Source: SHXR01 sp046160305
GTDB lineage: Bacteria; Pseudomonadota; Gammaproteobacteria; Burkholderiales; SG8-39
Reading direction: 5' to 3'
Assembly (NCBI GenBank): GCA_046160305.1
Contig: JBJXGX010000216.1
Location: 1-64,000, forward strand
Length of the DNA: 64,000 nucleotides
In this document: in pieces, positions 8,294-16,709 of the stretch
Position numbering within the stretch: the stretch's first letter is position 1
Layout: every line of letters starts with the position of its first letter
Program-made: the position numbers and the translations under genes
Notes under the pieces: generated by a model
The model's database searches: none
Seen by the model: only the letters and a program-made list of their open reading frames with translations
Told to the model about the DNA's origin: nothing

Positions 8294-8806
8294 ATGCTGA
8301 GCGCAATCAATTTCCCGCAGTGGCTCAAGGACAACGAGCATCTTCTCAAGCCGCCGGTCGGCAATCAGCAGATCTGGCTCGACCGCGACTTCATCGTGAC
8401 CGTAGTCGGCGGCCCGAACCAGCGCACCGACTTTCATGATGATCCCTACGAGGAGTTCTTCTGGCAATTCAAGGGGAACGCCTATCTGAATCTCTTCGAG
8501 GACGGCAAGGTGCGGCGGCTCGACTTGCCCGAAGGCGCGATGTTCCTGTTGCCACCGCACGCTCGCCACTCACCACAGCGACCCGAGCCGGATAGCCGAT
8601 GTCTGGTCATCGAGCGCACGCGCCCCGAAGGCGTAATGGATGGATTCGAATGGTTCTGCCTCGAGTGCAGCCATTTGCTGCATCGGGTCGAGGTGCAGGT
8701 GAAGTCTCTGGTGAACGATCTGCCGCCGCTATTCGAAGCGTTCTACCGCAACATCGACGCACGGCGATGCAAGCGGTGCGGAACGGTCCACCCCGGCAAA
8801 GGGTAG
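8294..8806 (+). CDS. nbaC: 3-hydroxyanthranilate 3,4-dioxygenase
   Basis: 170-residue cupin that opens the ring of 3-hydroxyanthranilate to 2-amino-3-carboxymuconate semialdehyde. All known ligands are visible: H48, E54 and H92 for the catalytic iron (FHDDPYEEFFW, PHARHSPQRP), R44 for substrate, and the second rubredoxin-like iron site C122, C125, C159 and C162 (FCLECSH, RRCKRCG). Spacing equals that of the characterised Cupriavidus enzyme shifted by three. ATG 8294 is preceded by GAGG; a frame extension to 8207 is not needed. It is divergent from the operon that holds the matching semialdehyde dehydrogenase, decarboxylase and hydratase, so a kynurenine or 2-nitrobenzoate type route (nba genes) is indicated. 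ACMS decarboxylase and 2-aminomuconate deaminase are not seen in the window. Confidence 0.95.
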   Translation: MLSAINFPQWLKDNEHLLKPPVGNQQIWLDRDFIVTVVGGPNQRTDFHDDPYEEFFWQFKGNAYLNLFEDGKVRRLDLPEGAMFLLPPHARHSPQRPEPDSRCLVIERTRPEGVMDGFEWFCLECSHLLHRVEVQVKSLVNDLPPLFEAFYRNIDARRCKRCGTVHPGKG

Positions 8807-8833
8807 CGTCCATAGCGGAATTTCGGTGCCGAT

Positions 8834-8878
8834 CACGAAACGCACGGAACACGCGTAACACACGAAACACACGAAACA
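8834..8878. repeat. Five 9-bp tandem units, consensus CACGAAACA
   Basis: Five consecutive nonamers occupy the gap between the dioxygenase stop and the next ATG: CACGAAACG, CACGGAACA, CGCGTAACA, CACGAAACA, CACGAAACA. A partial sixth (CGAAAG) ends seven bases before the ATG at 8891, so the array covers the likely ribosome-binding region of the downstream gene. The 9-bp period is also seen at 47894 and 53000 in other intergenic gaps. Confidence 0.85.
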
Positions 8879-8890
8879 CGAAAGCTGAAC

Positions 8891-9907
8891 ATGAAACCCT
8901 ACACTCGCCTCGATGCAAAAGAATACGCCCGCCGGCATTTGCGCGGCGTCTGGGCCGCCACTTTGACACCGTTCACCGCATCGCTTGCTTTCGACGAAGC
9001 CGGTTGGCGGCACAACTTGCGGCACTGGTATCGCGATCTCGACCTCGCCGGACTGTTCGTCGGCGGCAAGCAAGGCGAGTTCTATGCGATGTCGATCGCC
9101 GAGCGAAAGCGCTCAGCCGAGATCGCGGTGGAAGAAGCACGCGCCGCCGGCGCGGACAAGGGCGTGATGGTCGCGTGTTCCGATCAAAGCATGGACGTCG
9201 TCCTCGATCTGGCGAGCCATGCGCAAGCGATCGGCGCCGACTACATCGTCGTGCACACACCGCTCCTTTATTTCGGCGCCCACTCCGATGACACGCTGTT
9301 CGAGTACTACAAGACCATCGCGGCAAGCGTCGATATCGGCGTGACGCTCTGGAATCAACCGCCGGACTGCGGGTACATGATCAGCCCGGAGCTTTGCGTG
9401 CGGCTTGCGGAGAACATTCCGAACATCGTCGCGATCAAGTACAGCGTGGAGCGCGAGGTCTATGCGCGCCTGACGCGCCTTGCCGGCGACAAACTCATCG
9501 TCAGTTGTTCCTCGGAAGAAGAGTGGTTCAGCAATATCGTGGAACTTGGCTGGCAGGTGTACCTGTGCTCCACGCCACCGTTCCTGATGCAGACCAGGCA
9601 CGATCGGCGCATCAACGATTACACCCGATTGGCCATGACCGGTGATGTCGGCGGCGCAAAGCGACTACGCGATAGTCTCGATCCGGTGCGGCACGCCTTG
9701 AAAAGCTCGCGCCCGCATGGCAAGCCGCAGGCATCGCAAAAATATTGGCAAGAGCTGCTCGGGCAGGCGGGCGGACAGGTCCGTCCTCCCCTGCTTCAGC
9801 TCACCGCATCCGAGAAGGAGACTGTTCGAGCCGCGTTCGACGGATGCGGACTGGGCAAAACGAGCGACGCCAACGCAGGGTCGGTCGTGACGCGAGCGGC
9901 GGCGTAA
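8891..9907 (+). CDS. DapA-family (class I) aldolase/lyase of unknown substrate
   Basis: 338 residues with the DHDPS/NAL TIM-barrel fold. 'WAATLTPFTASLAFDEAGW' opens the barrel and the Schiff-base lysine is K183 in 'NIVAIKYSVE'. The DHDPS threonine pair is missing: the usual GTTGE loop reads 'GGKQGEF' at residues 58-63, and the tyrosine loop YYNRP is replaced by 'HTPLLYFG'. The protein is therefore not dihydrodipicolinate synthase; a genuine dapA lies at 61357. The C-terminal 40 residues are an extra tail. It follows the dioxygenase gene by 84 bases in the same direction. A carbon-carbon lyase step in the aromatic pathway, possibly replacing the absent 4-hydroxy-2-oxovalerate aldolase, is conceivable but unproven. 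Confidence 0.8.
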   Translation: MKPYTRLDAKEYARRHLRGVWAATLTPFTASLAFDEAGWRHNLRHWYRDLDLAGLFVGGKQGEFYAMSIAERKRSAEIAVEEARAAGADKGVMVACSDQSMDVVLDLASHAQAIGADYIVVHTPLLYFGAHSDDTLFEYYKTIAASVDIGVTLWNQPPDCGYMISPELCVRLAENIPNIVAIKYSVEREVYARLTRLAGDKLIVSCSSEEEWFSNIVELGWQVYLCSTPPFLMQTRHDRRINDYTRLAMTGDVGGAKRLRDSLDPVRHALKSSRPHGKPQASQKYWQELLGQAGGQVRPPLLQLTASEKETVRAAFDGCGLGKTSDANAGSVVTRAAA

Positions 9908-9955
9908 CGGGCCGTTATCCTTCGACGCAATCAACACGAACACGCCGATCGATCA

Positions 9956-11140
9956 CTATCGCGGGCGAACCTGCTGCTTCAACAGGAGCGCGCAGGGAAT
10001 GCACGCGACCATCAAGACACCAGCCGCGATGAAGACCCACCCAGGGCGCTGATGGTCGAGAAACCAACCGAGCGCAAGCGGCGCGAGCGCGGCACCCACG
10101 TCGAGCCCGGAGTAGACGAATCCGTACACCTTCCCGCGCGCGTTGGCGGGCGCCGCTTCACGCACCAGGATGTCGCGCGAGGGCGCAGTGCTGCCCAATC
10201 CGATTCCGACCATCACGACGCAGACGGTGACCATCGCTGCCGGCAAGACCGGCCATGCGATCACGACCGAAAAGAACGCTGCGACCGCGCATCCCGCCGC
10301 GGTGACGGCACCATGCTCCCGCGTCCGTGCAGCCGCCGCACCGCCCGCGAGCGTACCGAGCGTCACACCGATGAAGAACGCCGTCAGCACACCGCTCGCG
10401 GCGACCAAGGGCATCTCATAAAGCGCCATGAAAGCGGTCGGCCCGAACGATGTGAAGCTGGAATAGGCAATCGAATTGAAGAAGAAGAACACAAAGCAGA
10501 GGATCACCGCGGGTGCGAGCAGCACGCCTGCCAGCGGCCGGGATGCAGTTCGAGGAGGAAGGATCGCGTTCGGCCCGGCATCGTCCTTGGCGAGCGAGGG
10601 CTGCACGCTGAGGTAGACAACGAACACCAATACCAGCACCGCGCCGACCCCCATCGCGACACGCCATCCATACACACCGGCAATCGCCGCCGCGAACATG
10701 GGCGCAAAGATCCAGCCGGTGCTGCCCGCGACGCTGTGAATGCTGAATGCATACCCAAGGCGGGCCGGCGTTACCTTTGCGTTAAGCAGCGCCATATCCG
10801 CAGGATGAAACGTGCTATTGCCAACGCCAATGACCGCGGATGCCACCATCATCCAGGCGTAGGAAGGTGCGAGTGCGATCATGAGCGTGCCGAGCCCCAT
10901 CGCGGTCAGTCCGAACACGAGCACCACGCGCCCGCCGAATCGGTCGACTGCCATGCCGGCGGGAAACTGCATCAAACCCGAGACCGTATAGGTCACGGTC
11001 ATGAGCGCGCCCAGCGCAGCGAAGGTCAGATCGAACTCGTCCCGGATGAGCGAGAGGAGCGGCGTGCCGATGAGCTGGAGAAAGTGACTGAATGCGTGGG
11101 CGATACCCACCAACACGGTCACGCGAAGGTCGTCGCGCAT
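9956..11140 (-). CDS. Major facilitator superfamily transporter
   Basis: About 394 residues with roughly twelve hydrophobic segments. The inter-helix 2/3 loop reads 'GMAVDRFGGRVVLVFG', the classic MFS motif A variant (G-x-x-x-D-R-x-G-x-R), and a central loop of about 25 polar residues divides two six-helix halves. The ATG at 11140 starts just before the first membrane segment. An in-frame GTG at 11182 is a possible alternative, and the longer extension to 11284 would overlap the next gene. It converges on the DapA-family gene, with 48 bases between the two stops. The neighbourhood suggests uptake or efflux of an aromatic or keto acid, but the sequence itself does not tell the substrate. Confidence 0.83.
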   Translation of the reverse strand: MRDDLRVTVLVGIAHAFSHFLQLIGTPLLSLIRDEFDLTFAALGALMTVTYTVSGLMQFPAGMAVDRFGGRVVLVFGLTAMGLGTLMIALAPSYAWMMVASAVIGVGNSTFHPADMALLNAKVTPARLGYAFSIHSVAGSTGWIFAPMFAAAIAGVYGWRVAMGVGAVLVLVFVVYLSVQPSLAKDDAGPNAILPPRTASRPLAGVLLAPAVILCFVFFFFNSIAYSSFTSFGPTAFMALYEMPLVAASGVLTAFFIGVTLGTLAGGAAAARTREHGAVTAAGCAVAAFFSVVIAWPVLPAAMVTVCVVMVGIGLGSTAPSRDILVREAAPANARGKVYGFVYSGLDVGAALAPLALGWFLDHQRPGWVFIAAGVLMVACIPCALLLKQQVRPR

Positions 11141-11231
11141 GAAGTGCGCGGCTGGATTCTGTTCAGTTGAGGTATTGGACACGTCGATGAAGACAAGCGG
11201 TTGAACCAGAGAGGGTAGCGCAGTTTGCGTT

Positions 11232-12347
11232 TCAGAAGCGCAGGCGCTGCGCGTACCCGGTGAGCTCGAGGTAGCCGCGACCAATCACCCGACCATTCCT
11301 CATCACCCGGACCGCGCCTTCCCAGTAGATGGCGCCCACGCTGGCACGCCCATCGAGTTCCTGGTCATCGAAGAGCGGTTCGAGATCGAGCACGTCGTCG
11401 CCGGCGCGGATGCGCATGGCGACCGGGTAGCGCGCACCCGATCGTGCCGAGCGCCAATGGCGATGCGGCTCGAAGGCGATGGCGTTCGGATCGATCGCGT
11501 GCGTCTTGCCACCGCCGCCGCGGCGCGCACCCGCGCTCCAGAGAATCGAGCCGTCGGGACGGCGCATGCGAAAGGCCATGAGTGCGCCGCCATCGTCGAA
11601 GTGGAGTCCGACCCAGTCCCAACCCTGGGCGTTGTCGTCCATGATCTCGCTCGACCATTCGTGATCGAGCCACGCCACGCCCTTGGCCTCGACGATTGCG
11701 CCAGCGAGTGTGATGCGTCCATCAATCTTGAGATGCGGGCGACTGTAGTAGTAGCTCGCCTGCTCGGGTCGCGGCCCCTTCCGACTAAACCCCTGCTCGC
11801 CCTGCAACATAATGGGCTGGGTGGCAGCGAGTTCGAGTTCCAGCTTGAAATCCTTCGCTTCGATGCGCGCGCGATAGCGATCGTTCTGCAGCACGAGCGA
11901 CCAGTCGTCGATCCAAACATTGGTCGTATTGGTATCAGCGCCTGCCAGACCGAGCCCGACGCGCGCCGAACGTTGGTCGTGGATGAGTTTGCCGGCACGC
12001 GGATCGGCAATGGCGACATGCGCGAAGAGCAGTTGTCGCGGTGCGAACGGGCTCGGATTCGATTCGCCGATGCCAGGACGCGAGCGAAAGAACGTGATCT
12101 GCACGCCGAGCGGTCGATCCGAATCGGCATTGACCCAGCCGGTGATGTACCACCACTCCGTACGGTAAGGTGGATGCGCACCATGGTCGCGCGGGAACTC
12201 GAGCGTGTGTCCGGCGGTGACGGCGGGATACTGCGTGGCGGCAACTGCGTCGAACGGCTGCAGCGCCGCGGCGCAACCCAGCATGCAAAGCGCCCTACCC
12301 GCCGCGCGCACGAGACCAGCGACCCGACGCACCGATGCCGACTTCAC
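11232..12347 (-). CDS. attH: AttH-like secreted lipocalin-fold protein (CrtC/AttH family)
   Basis: About 371 residues. A hydrophobic signal segment (about 15-38, ending near DAVAATQ) is followed by the AttH/carotenoid 1,2-hydratase-type double lipocalin. Marks are 'PYRTEWWYITGWV', 'LGVQITFFRSR', 'WLDHEWSSEIMDDNAQGWDW', 'FDDGGALMAFRMR' and 'GAIYWEGAV'. These proteins are exported and are coded with FtsX-type ABC exporters (AttEFGH). The start is GTG at 12347, sharing GTGA with the stop of the upstream permease, so translation is coupled; a longer frame to 12488 would run inside the permease gene. Family members are linked to lipid or pigment handling, yet the ligand of AttH is not established. 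Third and last gene of the ABC operon. Confidence 0.83.
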   Translation of the reverse strand: MKSASVRRVAGLVRAAGRALCMLGCAAALQPFDAVAATQYPAVTAGHTLEFPRDHGAHPPYRTEWWYITGWVNADSDRPLGVQITFFRSRPGIGESNPSPFAPRQLLFAHVAIADPRAGKLIHDQRSARVGLGLAGADTNTTNVWIDDWSLVLQNDRYRARIEAKDFKLELELAATQPIMLQGEQGFSRKGPRPEQASYYYSRPHLKIDGRITLAGAIVEAKGVAWLDHEWSSEIMDDNAQGWDWVGLHFDDGGALMAFRMRRPDGSILWSAGARRGGGGKTHAIDPNAIAFEPHRHWRSARSGARYPVAMRIRAGDDVLDLEPLFDDQELDGRASVGAIYWEGAVRVMRNGRVIGRGYLELTGYAQRLRF

Positions 12348-14872
12348 CAGTCGTTCCTCACCGCATCGATCGTCTCCCCCTGCATCGCCTGCCGGCCGCT
12401 TGCAATCGCAACCAGCGCCGCCACCACGATCAGACTTGCAGAGAAGCTGCCGATCACACCGTACGGTACGTGCAAGTCCATTCCCCAATGAAACGATTGT
12501 CGATTGACGACGTGGATCAGGATGAGGCTGATGAACCAGCCGGTGGCCGAGCCGACGACAACCCCGACCAAACTCATGATCGCGCCCTCCGCCGCCAGCA
12601 TCGCCGCGATCTGGCGCCGCGTGAATCCCAAATGCCGCAACACGCCGAACTCTCGACGACGCGCCGCGACGCCAGCACCGATCCCGGCGGACAAACCTGC
12701 CATGCCGATCACCATGGCAATCGCCTCCAGTCCATAGGTTACGGCGAATGTCCGGTCAAAGATACGAAGCGAAATGCTTTTGATATCACCGGGCGATGTG
12801 AGTTGGGCGCGATCGCTCAACCATTCGAGCGCGTTGGCGACTGGCGCAGCGGACGACGGTCCTTCAACCCAGATCGATGCATCGTTCGCGCGCGCATCGC
12901 CGGTCAACGCCGCATAACGCGCACGCTCGATGACGATCGCTCCTTGCGGACGTCCATAGTCCCGCCAGATTCCGGCGATGCGTGCCTCCAACATGTGCGC
13001 ACCCAGCGGAATGGACAACCGATCCCCAAGGGCAAGACCGTACGCGCCGGCCGCGACTTCACTGATCCAGACGGGCACATCGCCCGGCGCGGGCTGCATC
13101 GACATCAGCAGCGGCACCCGCTCACCAATCGTGGTGGCGTCGAGATCGCGCGCAAGCAGGCTCACACGCGGTCGACGGGAGTCGAGGGAGACCGCATCGG
13201 TGCGCAAGAACTCCACGCGACGAATGCCCGGCGTCCCGGCGATCTTCCGTTGATCCTCCAACGTGAGAGTGCCCGGCTGACCGCCAACGCTCCCGCGAAC
13301 ATATAGATCCGCCGGCAGCAGCTGGTCGAGCCAATCGATCATCGATAGCCGAAACGAGGCGACCATGATCACCATCGAAACGGTCAGGCTCACTGCCGCG
13401 ACCATCGCCGCCAGACCGATGGCGGCTTCGACCGGTGCGCGGCGAAGACGCGAAAACGCGAGCCAGCCCGCGACGCCGCCGAATGCGGGCAACACGCGAA
13501 GCGCCACGCGACACATGAATGGAAGCAATGCGATAGCGCTCAGCAGGAAGCACGCAATGGCGGCATAGCCACCGATCGGCAGGCCATCGATCGGCGGTGC
13601 CCACGCAAGCGAAAATCCAACCAGAAGCAGAACGAGCGCTCCAAGGGGACGGGTGAACGCGGTGTACTGCAACGCCTCGTTGATCGACTTGAGTGCAACC
13701 GCCGCTTCGACCCGTGCCGCCTCGATCGCGGGCAACAGGGCACCACTCAACGCCGCAATCACACCGCATAGCAGGAACGCGAGCGCAGGCAGCGGCTGCA
13801 CCACCAGCGAAGGCCGCGTGCCACGAAAGTATCCCGCGCCAAGATCAGCACCGACCCAATGCGTCACGGCATAGGCGATCAAAGCGCCCAGCGCGAGCCC
13901 GAGAACGCTGCCGATCAGTCCGATCGCCGCAGCACCGCGGAGCAGCCGGAACAACAGCATCCGCCGCGTCATGCCGAGCACCCGGAGGATGGCGAGCTCG
14001 CCACGCCGGCGCGCGGTCGTGAGCGCCTCGCTCGAGAACACGAGCAGGCTGCCGGTAAATAACGCGACCAACGCGAGGACCGTCAGATTCACGCGATACG
14101 CGCGCGACAACCTCGCGTGCGCGGCCAACGCATCCTCAACCCGTTCGACGGACACGCCTGCGGGCAACAATGATCGCATTCGCAAGAGCGTCTGCCCGAT
14201 ACCGACACCGGGACGCAGACGCAGATCGATTCGCGAGACGCGATCCGGCATGCCGGCCAGCATCTGGGCGGCGGCGATGTCCATCACCGCAAGGTCACCG
14301 ATCGGCGCGTGCGCACCGAGTAGCCCCGCGACACGGAAGGTTTGACTCGCTGTACCCGAGTGCACGATGACGTTGTCGCCGACCGCTTTGCCGAGCGCCG
14401 CTGCGAGCGTGACGCTGAGAAATATCGTGTCGTCCCGCAAGGCATCCATCGGCTCGGCCGCCTCACCCACGAGCGCCGGCGCGATCCGGGCCGCGCGGAG
14501 CGCATCGATACCGAGGACGGTGATCGGCGCCCGATACGCGCCCGCATCTTCCGCGCGGACGACGATTTCCACGATCGGACTGGCAACCGCCACGTCCGCC
14601 GCGCGCGCGGCGATCGTGTACACGTCCACCGGGATTCCGGAGGCAGGGCCTCGAATCGCAAGATCGGCCGAACCGGATGCGGTACGCAATCCGCGCGCGA
14701 ACTCGTCCACTGCCGCGGCGTTGATCAGGTGGATCGCATAGCCCAGCGCCACGCCAAGGGCGATCGCCGCGGTGGATAACATCAACCGGCCCTTGAAACG
14801 CAGACTTGCGCGCCATCCGAATGGATCCGCCAGGCGCAACCGCTCTATTTGGGCCACGTGGATGGCGGTCAA
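12344..14872 (-). CDS. FtsX-type ABC exporter permease, fused AttF-AttG
   Basis: 842 residues with two FtsX permease modules. An N-terminal membrane helix (about 30-50) is followed by a periplasmic MacB-PCD-like domain, three to four helices around 265-390 with the 'RRRGELAILRVLGMTRRMLLFRLL' coupling loop, several further helices around 405-515, a second periplasmic domain, and a C-terminal three-helix FtsX domain with 'RRREFGVLRHLGFTRRQIAAML'. It overlaps the ATPase gene upstream and the AttH gene downstream by four bases each. In the classical attEFGH set the permease is often two genes; here both halves are one chain. With its ATPase it should extract or export a hydrophobic substrate, handed to or from AttH. 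Substrate unknown. Confidence 0.85.
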   Translation of the reverse strand: MTAIHVAQIERLRLADPFGWRASLRFKGRLMLSTAAIALGVALGYAIHLINAAAVDEFARGLRTASGSADLAIRGPASGIPVDVYTIAARAADVAVASPIVEIVVRAEDAGAYRAPITVLGIDALRAARIAPALVGEAAEPMDALRDDTIFLSVTLAAALGKAVGDNVIVHSGTASQTFRVAGLLGAHAPIGDLAVMDIAAAQMLAGMPDRVSRIDLRLRPGVGIGQTLLRMRSLLPAGVSVERVEDALAAHARLSRAYRVNLTVLALVALFTGSLLVFSSEALTTARRRGELAILRVLGMTRRMLLFRLLRGAAAIGLIGSVLGLALGALIAYAVTHWVGADLGAGYFRGTRPSLVVQPLPALAFLLCGVIAALSGALLPAIEAARVEAAVALKSINEALQYTAFTRPLGALVLLLVGFSLAWAPPIDGLPIGGYAAIACFLLSAIALLPFMCRVALRVLPAFGGVAGWLAFSRLRRAPVEAAIGLAAMVAAVSLTVSMVIMVASFRLSMIDWLDQLLPADLYVRGSVGGQPGTLTLEDQRKIAGTPGIRRVEFLRTDAVSLDSRRPRVSLLARDLDATTIGERVPLLMSMQPAPGDVPVWISEVAAGAYGLALGDRLSIPLGAHMLEARIAGIWRDYGRPQGAIVIERARYAALTGDARANDASIWVEGPSSAAPVANALEWLSDRAQLTSPGDIKSISLRIFDRTFAVTYGLEAIAMVIGMAGLSAGIGAGVAARRREFGVLRHLGFTRRQIAAMLAAEGAIMSLVGVVVGSATGWFISLILIHVVNRQSFHWGMDLHVPYGVIGSFSASLIVVAALVAIASGRQAMQGETIDAVRNDW

Positions 14873-15549
14873 GCGGATGCAGGGGCGCGCATGACGAGGC
14901 CGCTCCCCGTCAGCACGGCAACCCGATCCGCGATCGCCGCAGCCTGTCGCGAATGGGTAACCAGCAACACCGCCGCGCCATGATCGCGCGCCTGCTCGCC
15001 CAACTGTGCGAGCACGCGCGCGCCGTTCTCGGGATCCAGGTTCCCCGTCGGCTCGTCGGCCAACACGAGTTTCGGGCGATGGACGAGCGCACGCGCGAGC
15101 GCCACGCGCTGCTGCTCACCCCCGGACAGTTCGGCGGGCAAACTCGCCTCCCGTCCGCCAAGCCCCAATGACGCCAGCAATGCACGCGCCCGATTCGCCG
15201 CGTCGCGGTCACTGAACTGCAGCAGCTTGAGCGGAAGCGCCGTGTTCTCAAGGACGGTGAGATACGGAAGAAGATGAAACGCCTGGAATACGAATCCCAT
15301 CGCGCGACGGCGAAACACCGTGCGTCCATCATCATCCAGATCGGTAATGACGACGCCATCCAGGACGACCGATCCGCGATCGGGCCGATCCAGGCCCGCG
15401 ACGATATTCAGCAGAGTCGACTTGCCGATCCCGGATTCGCCGGTGATGGCGATGCATTCGCCGGCGGCAACGTCCAGATTCACGCCGGCGAACAGGACAC
15501 GCTCGCAGGCGGCGCGATAGGTCTTTCCGAGGTCTCGAATGCAAAGCAC
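14869..15549 (-). CDS. attE: ABC transporter ATP-binding protein (LolD/MacB-type, AttE)
   Basis: About 226 residues, the normal length of a LolD-type ATPase. Walker A 'GESGIGKST', Q-loop 'GFVFQAFHLLPYLTVLEN', signature 'LSGGEQQRVALARAL', Walker B 'LVLADEPTGNLD' and H-loop 'LLVTHS' are all intact. No ATG is found near the expected N-terminus. GTG at 15549 (VLCIRDLGKTY) fits family length but lacks a clear ribosome-binding site, and the frame stays open upstream to 15966, so the exact start is uncertain. It is the first gene of the AttEFGH-like operon and overlaps the permease by four bases. The 250-base gap 15550-15799, shared with a divergent gene, shows no convincing promoter or other gene. 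Confidence 0.84.
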   Translation of the reverse strand: MLCIRDLGKTYRAACERVLFAGVNLDVAAGECIAITGESGIGKSTLLNIVAGLDRPDRGSVVLDGVVITDLDDDGRTVFRRRAMGFVFQAFHLLPYLTVLENTALPLKLLQFSDRDAANRARALLASLGLGGREASLPAELSGGEQQRVALARALVHRPKLVLADEPTGNLDPENGARVLAQLGEQARDHGAAVLLVTHSRQAAAIADRVAVLTGSGLVMRAPASA

Positions 15550-15799
15550 CGGCGGACCATACCGGGCTTCGCGTGCGGTCGCAAGGTGCGTGGTTTCGTG
15601 AACTAATGCCTTCGCGATCGCTCGAATCACTTCAGGTAATCGCACTCTGCGAGCAGCGTTCGCAATGCGTTGCACGATTTCGATTTCGTGATCCGCAGCG
15701 CGATGATCTGCTACCGGATGCCGTTTGACGGATGATCCTCGTCCTGCACTCGGTTGCTGCGTAGACTGAATAGCGCATTCGCCCCGGGAGTATGCCGCC

Positions 15800-16636
15800 G
15801 TGATCAAACTACGGATCGCCGCCGCAGTCGGATTCCTCGCGATGATTGGTCCAAAGATCGCGCTCGCGCAGGCGTCGCTCGAAGCAACGTCGGGCGCCGG
15901 CCTCCAAAGTGGGCCAGCCCACTTCGGGCCAGTCGTCTCTAACCTTGGCACCGATTCAGCGAACACGCCCGGACTCAGGATCCGCGCGGAAACCCCTTCT
16001 TATCCCGACCTGGCCGCGATCGGTCCCCTGCGTGGCATTGGGTTCTCCGCGACCCCTCGCACGTCCTCCCTGGCGCAATGGTCGGCCTCCTGGCAAGCGC
16101 TCGCGGCCGGACTTGCGTTCGGCTATGTGGGCCCGTCGCGCGATGAGACGCTGCGCGGACCGGGAATGTCCGTTGACACCACTTCGATGGTATTGACCGG
16201 CGCCTATCGATTTGCCGCGAATTGGGACATCACCGGGGGATACGCCGCGACGATCGGGGAATCAACGCAACGCACATTCGATGGCGTTCTTCGGCGTCCG
16301 CTGTTTCGGACCCATACCCTGTCGCTCGGCTTGGGCAAGAACGAAACGTGGCTACGCGGCGACCGGCTCGCCCTCTCCCTTGGACACCCCGATCGCACGC
16401 TGATCGGGGCGGGAGAAATCCCCTTGGAGATCGCCGATCACATTGGCTTCGATGGCAGCTATCGTGTTCCGCCGCGTACAGGCATGCGCGAGCTATTGAC
16501 CGAGCTGAACTACTTCGCACCGTTCACCCGGTACACCGGTCTTGGCCTGTCACTCGTCAACCGATCCCGGCTCACCGCAGAATCCAACCTTTCAGACGAG
16601 CGAATCATGTCGATCCGTTTCTCGACACGGTTCTAG
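15800..16636 (+). CDS. Exported, probable outer-membrane beta-barrel protein
   Basis: 278 residues starting at GTG 15800 with GGGAG ten bases before it. A Sec signal peptide (MIKLRIAAAVGFLAMIGPKI...ALA, cleavage near residue 23) precedes a Gly/Ser/Thr-rich body with alternating hydrophobic residues, and the chain ends in 'IRFSTRF', a terminal phenylalanine after alternating residues as in outer-membrane barrels. Segments such as 'WDITGGYAATIG' and 'HTLSLGLGKNETWL' resemble the C-terminal region of autotransporter-like subtilisin proteins, but no protease motif or passenger is present. No family is recognised with certainty. It is divergent from the AttE operon and converges on bclA. Confidence 0.6.
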   Translation: MIKLRIAAAVGFLAMIGPKIALAQASLEATSGAGLQSGPAHFGPVVSNLGTDSANTPGLRIRAETPSYPDLAAIGPLRGIGFSATPRTSSLAQWSASWQALAAGLAFGYVGPSRDETLRGPGMSVDTTSMVLTGAYRFAANWDITGGYAATIGESTQRTFDGVLRRPLFRTHTLSLGLGKNETWLRGDRLALSLGHPDRTLIGAGEIPLEIADHIGFDGSYRVPPRTGMRELLTELNYFAPFTRYTGLGLSLVNRSRLTAESNLSDERIMSIRFSTRF

Positions 16637-16709
16637 GAATCTCGGCGCCAGCCCACGCGGATTCCCCGTGGCAGACACTCCATGACCTACCGGCGCATCG
16701 AGCGTCCGG

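Noticed and set aside
8834..8878. CRISPR array
   Set aside because: The units are nine bases, directly adjacent and without spacers; no cas gene is present.
10052..11170. Long open frame (372 codons) on the plus strand
   Set aside because: It is antisense to the MFS transporter, has no recognisable domain and is rich in Arg/His/Pro as expected from the reverse frame of GC-rich membrane-protein codons.
16653..16671. CCACG/CGTGG hairpin between the outer-membrane-like gene and bclA as bidirectional terminator
   Set aside because: Five-base stem, nine-base loop and no T-tract on either strand.
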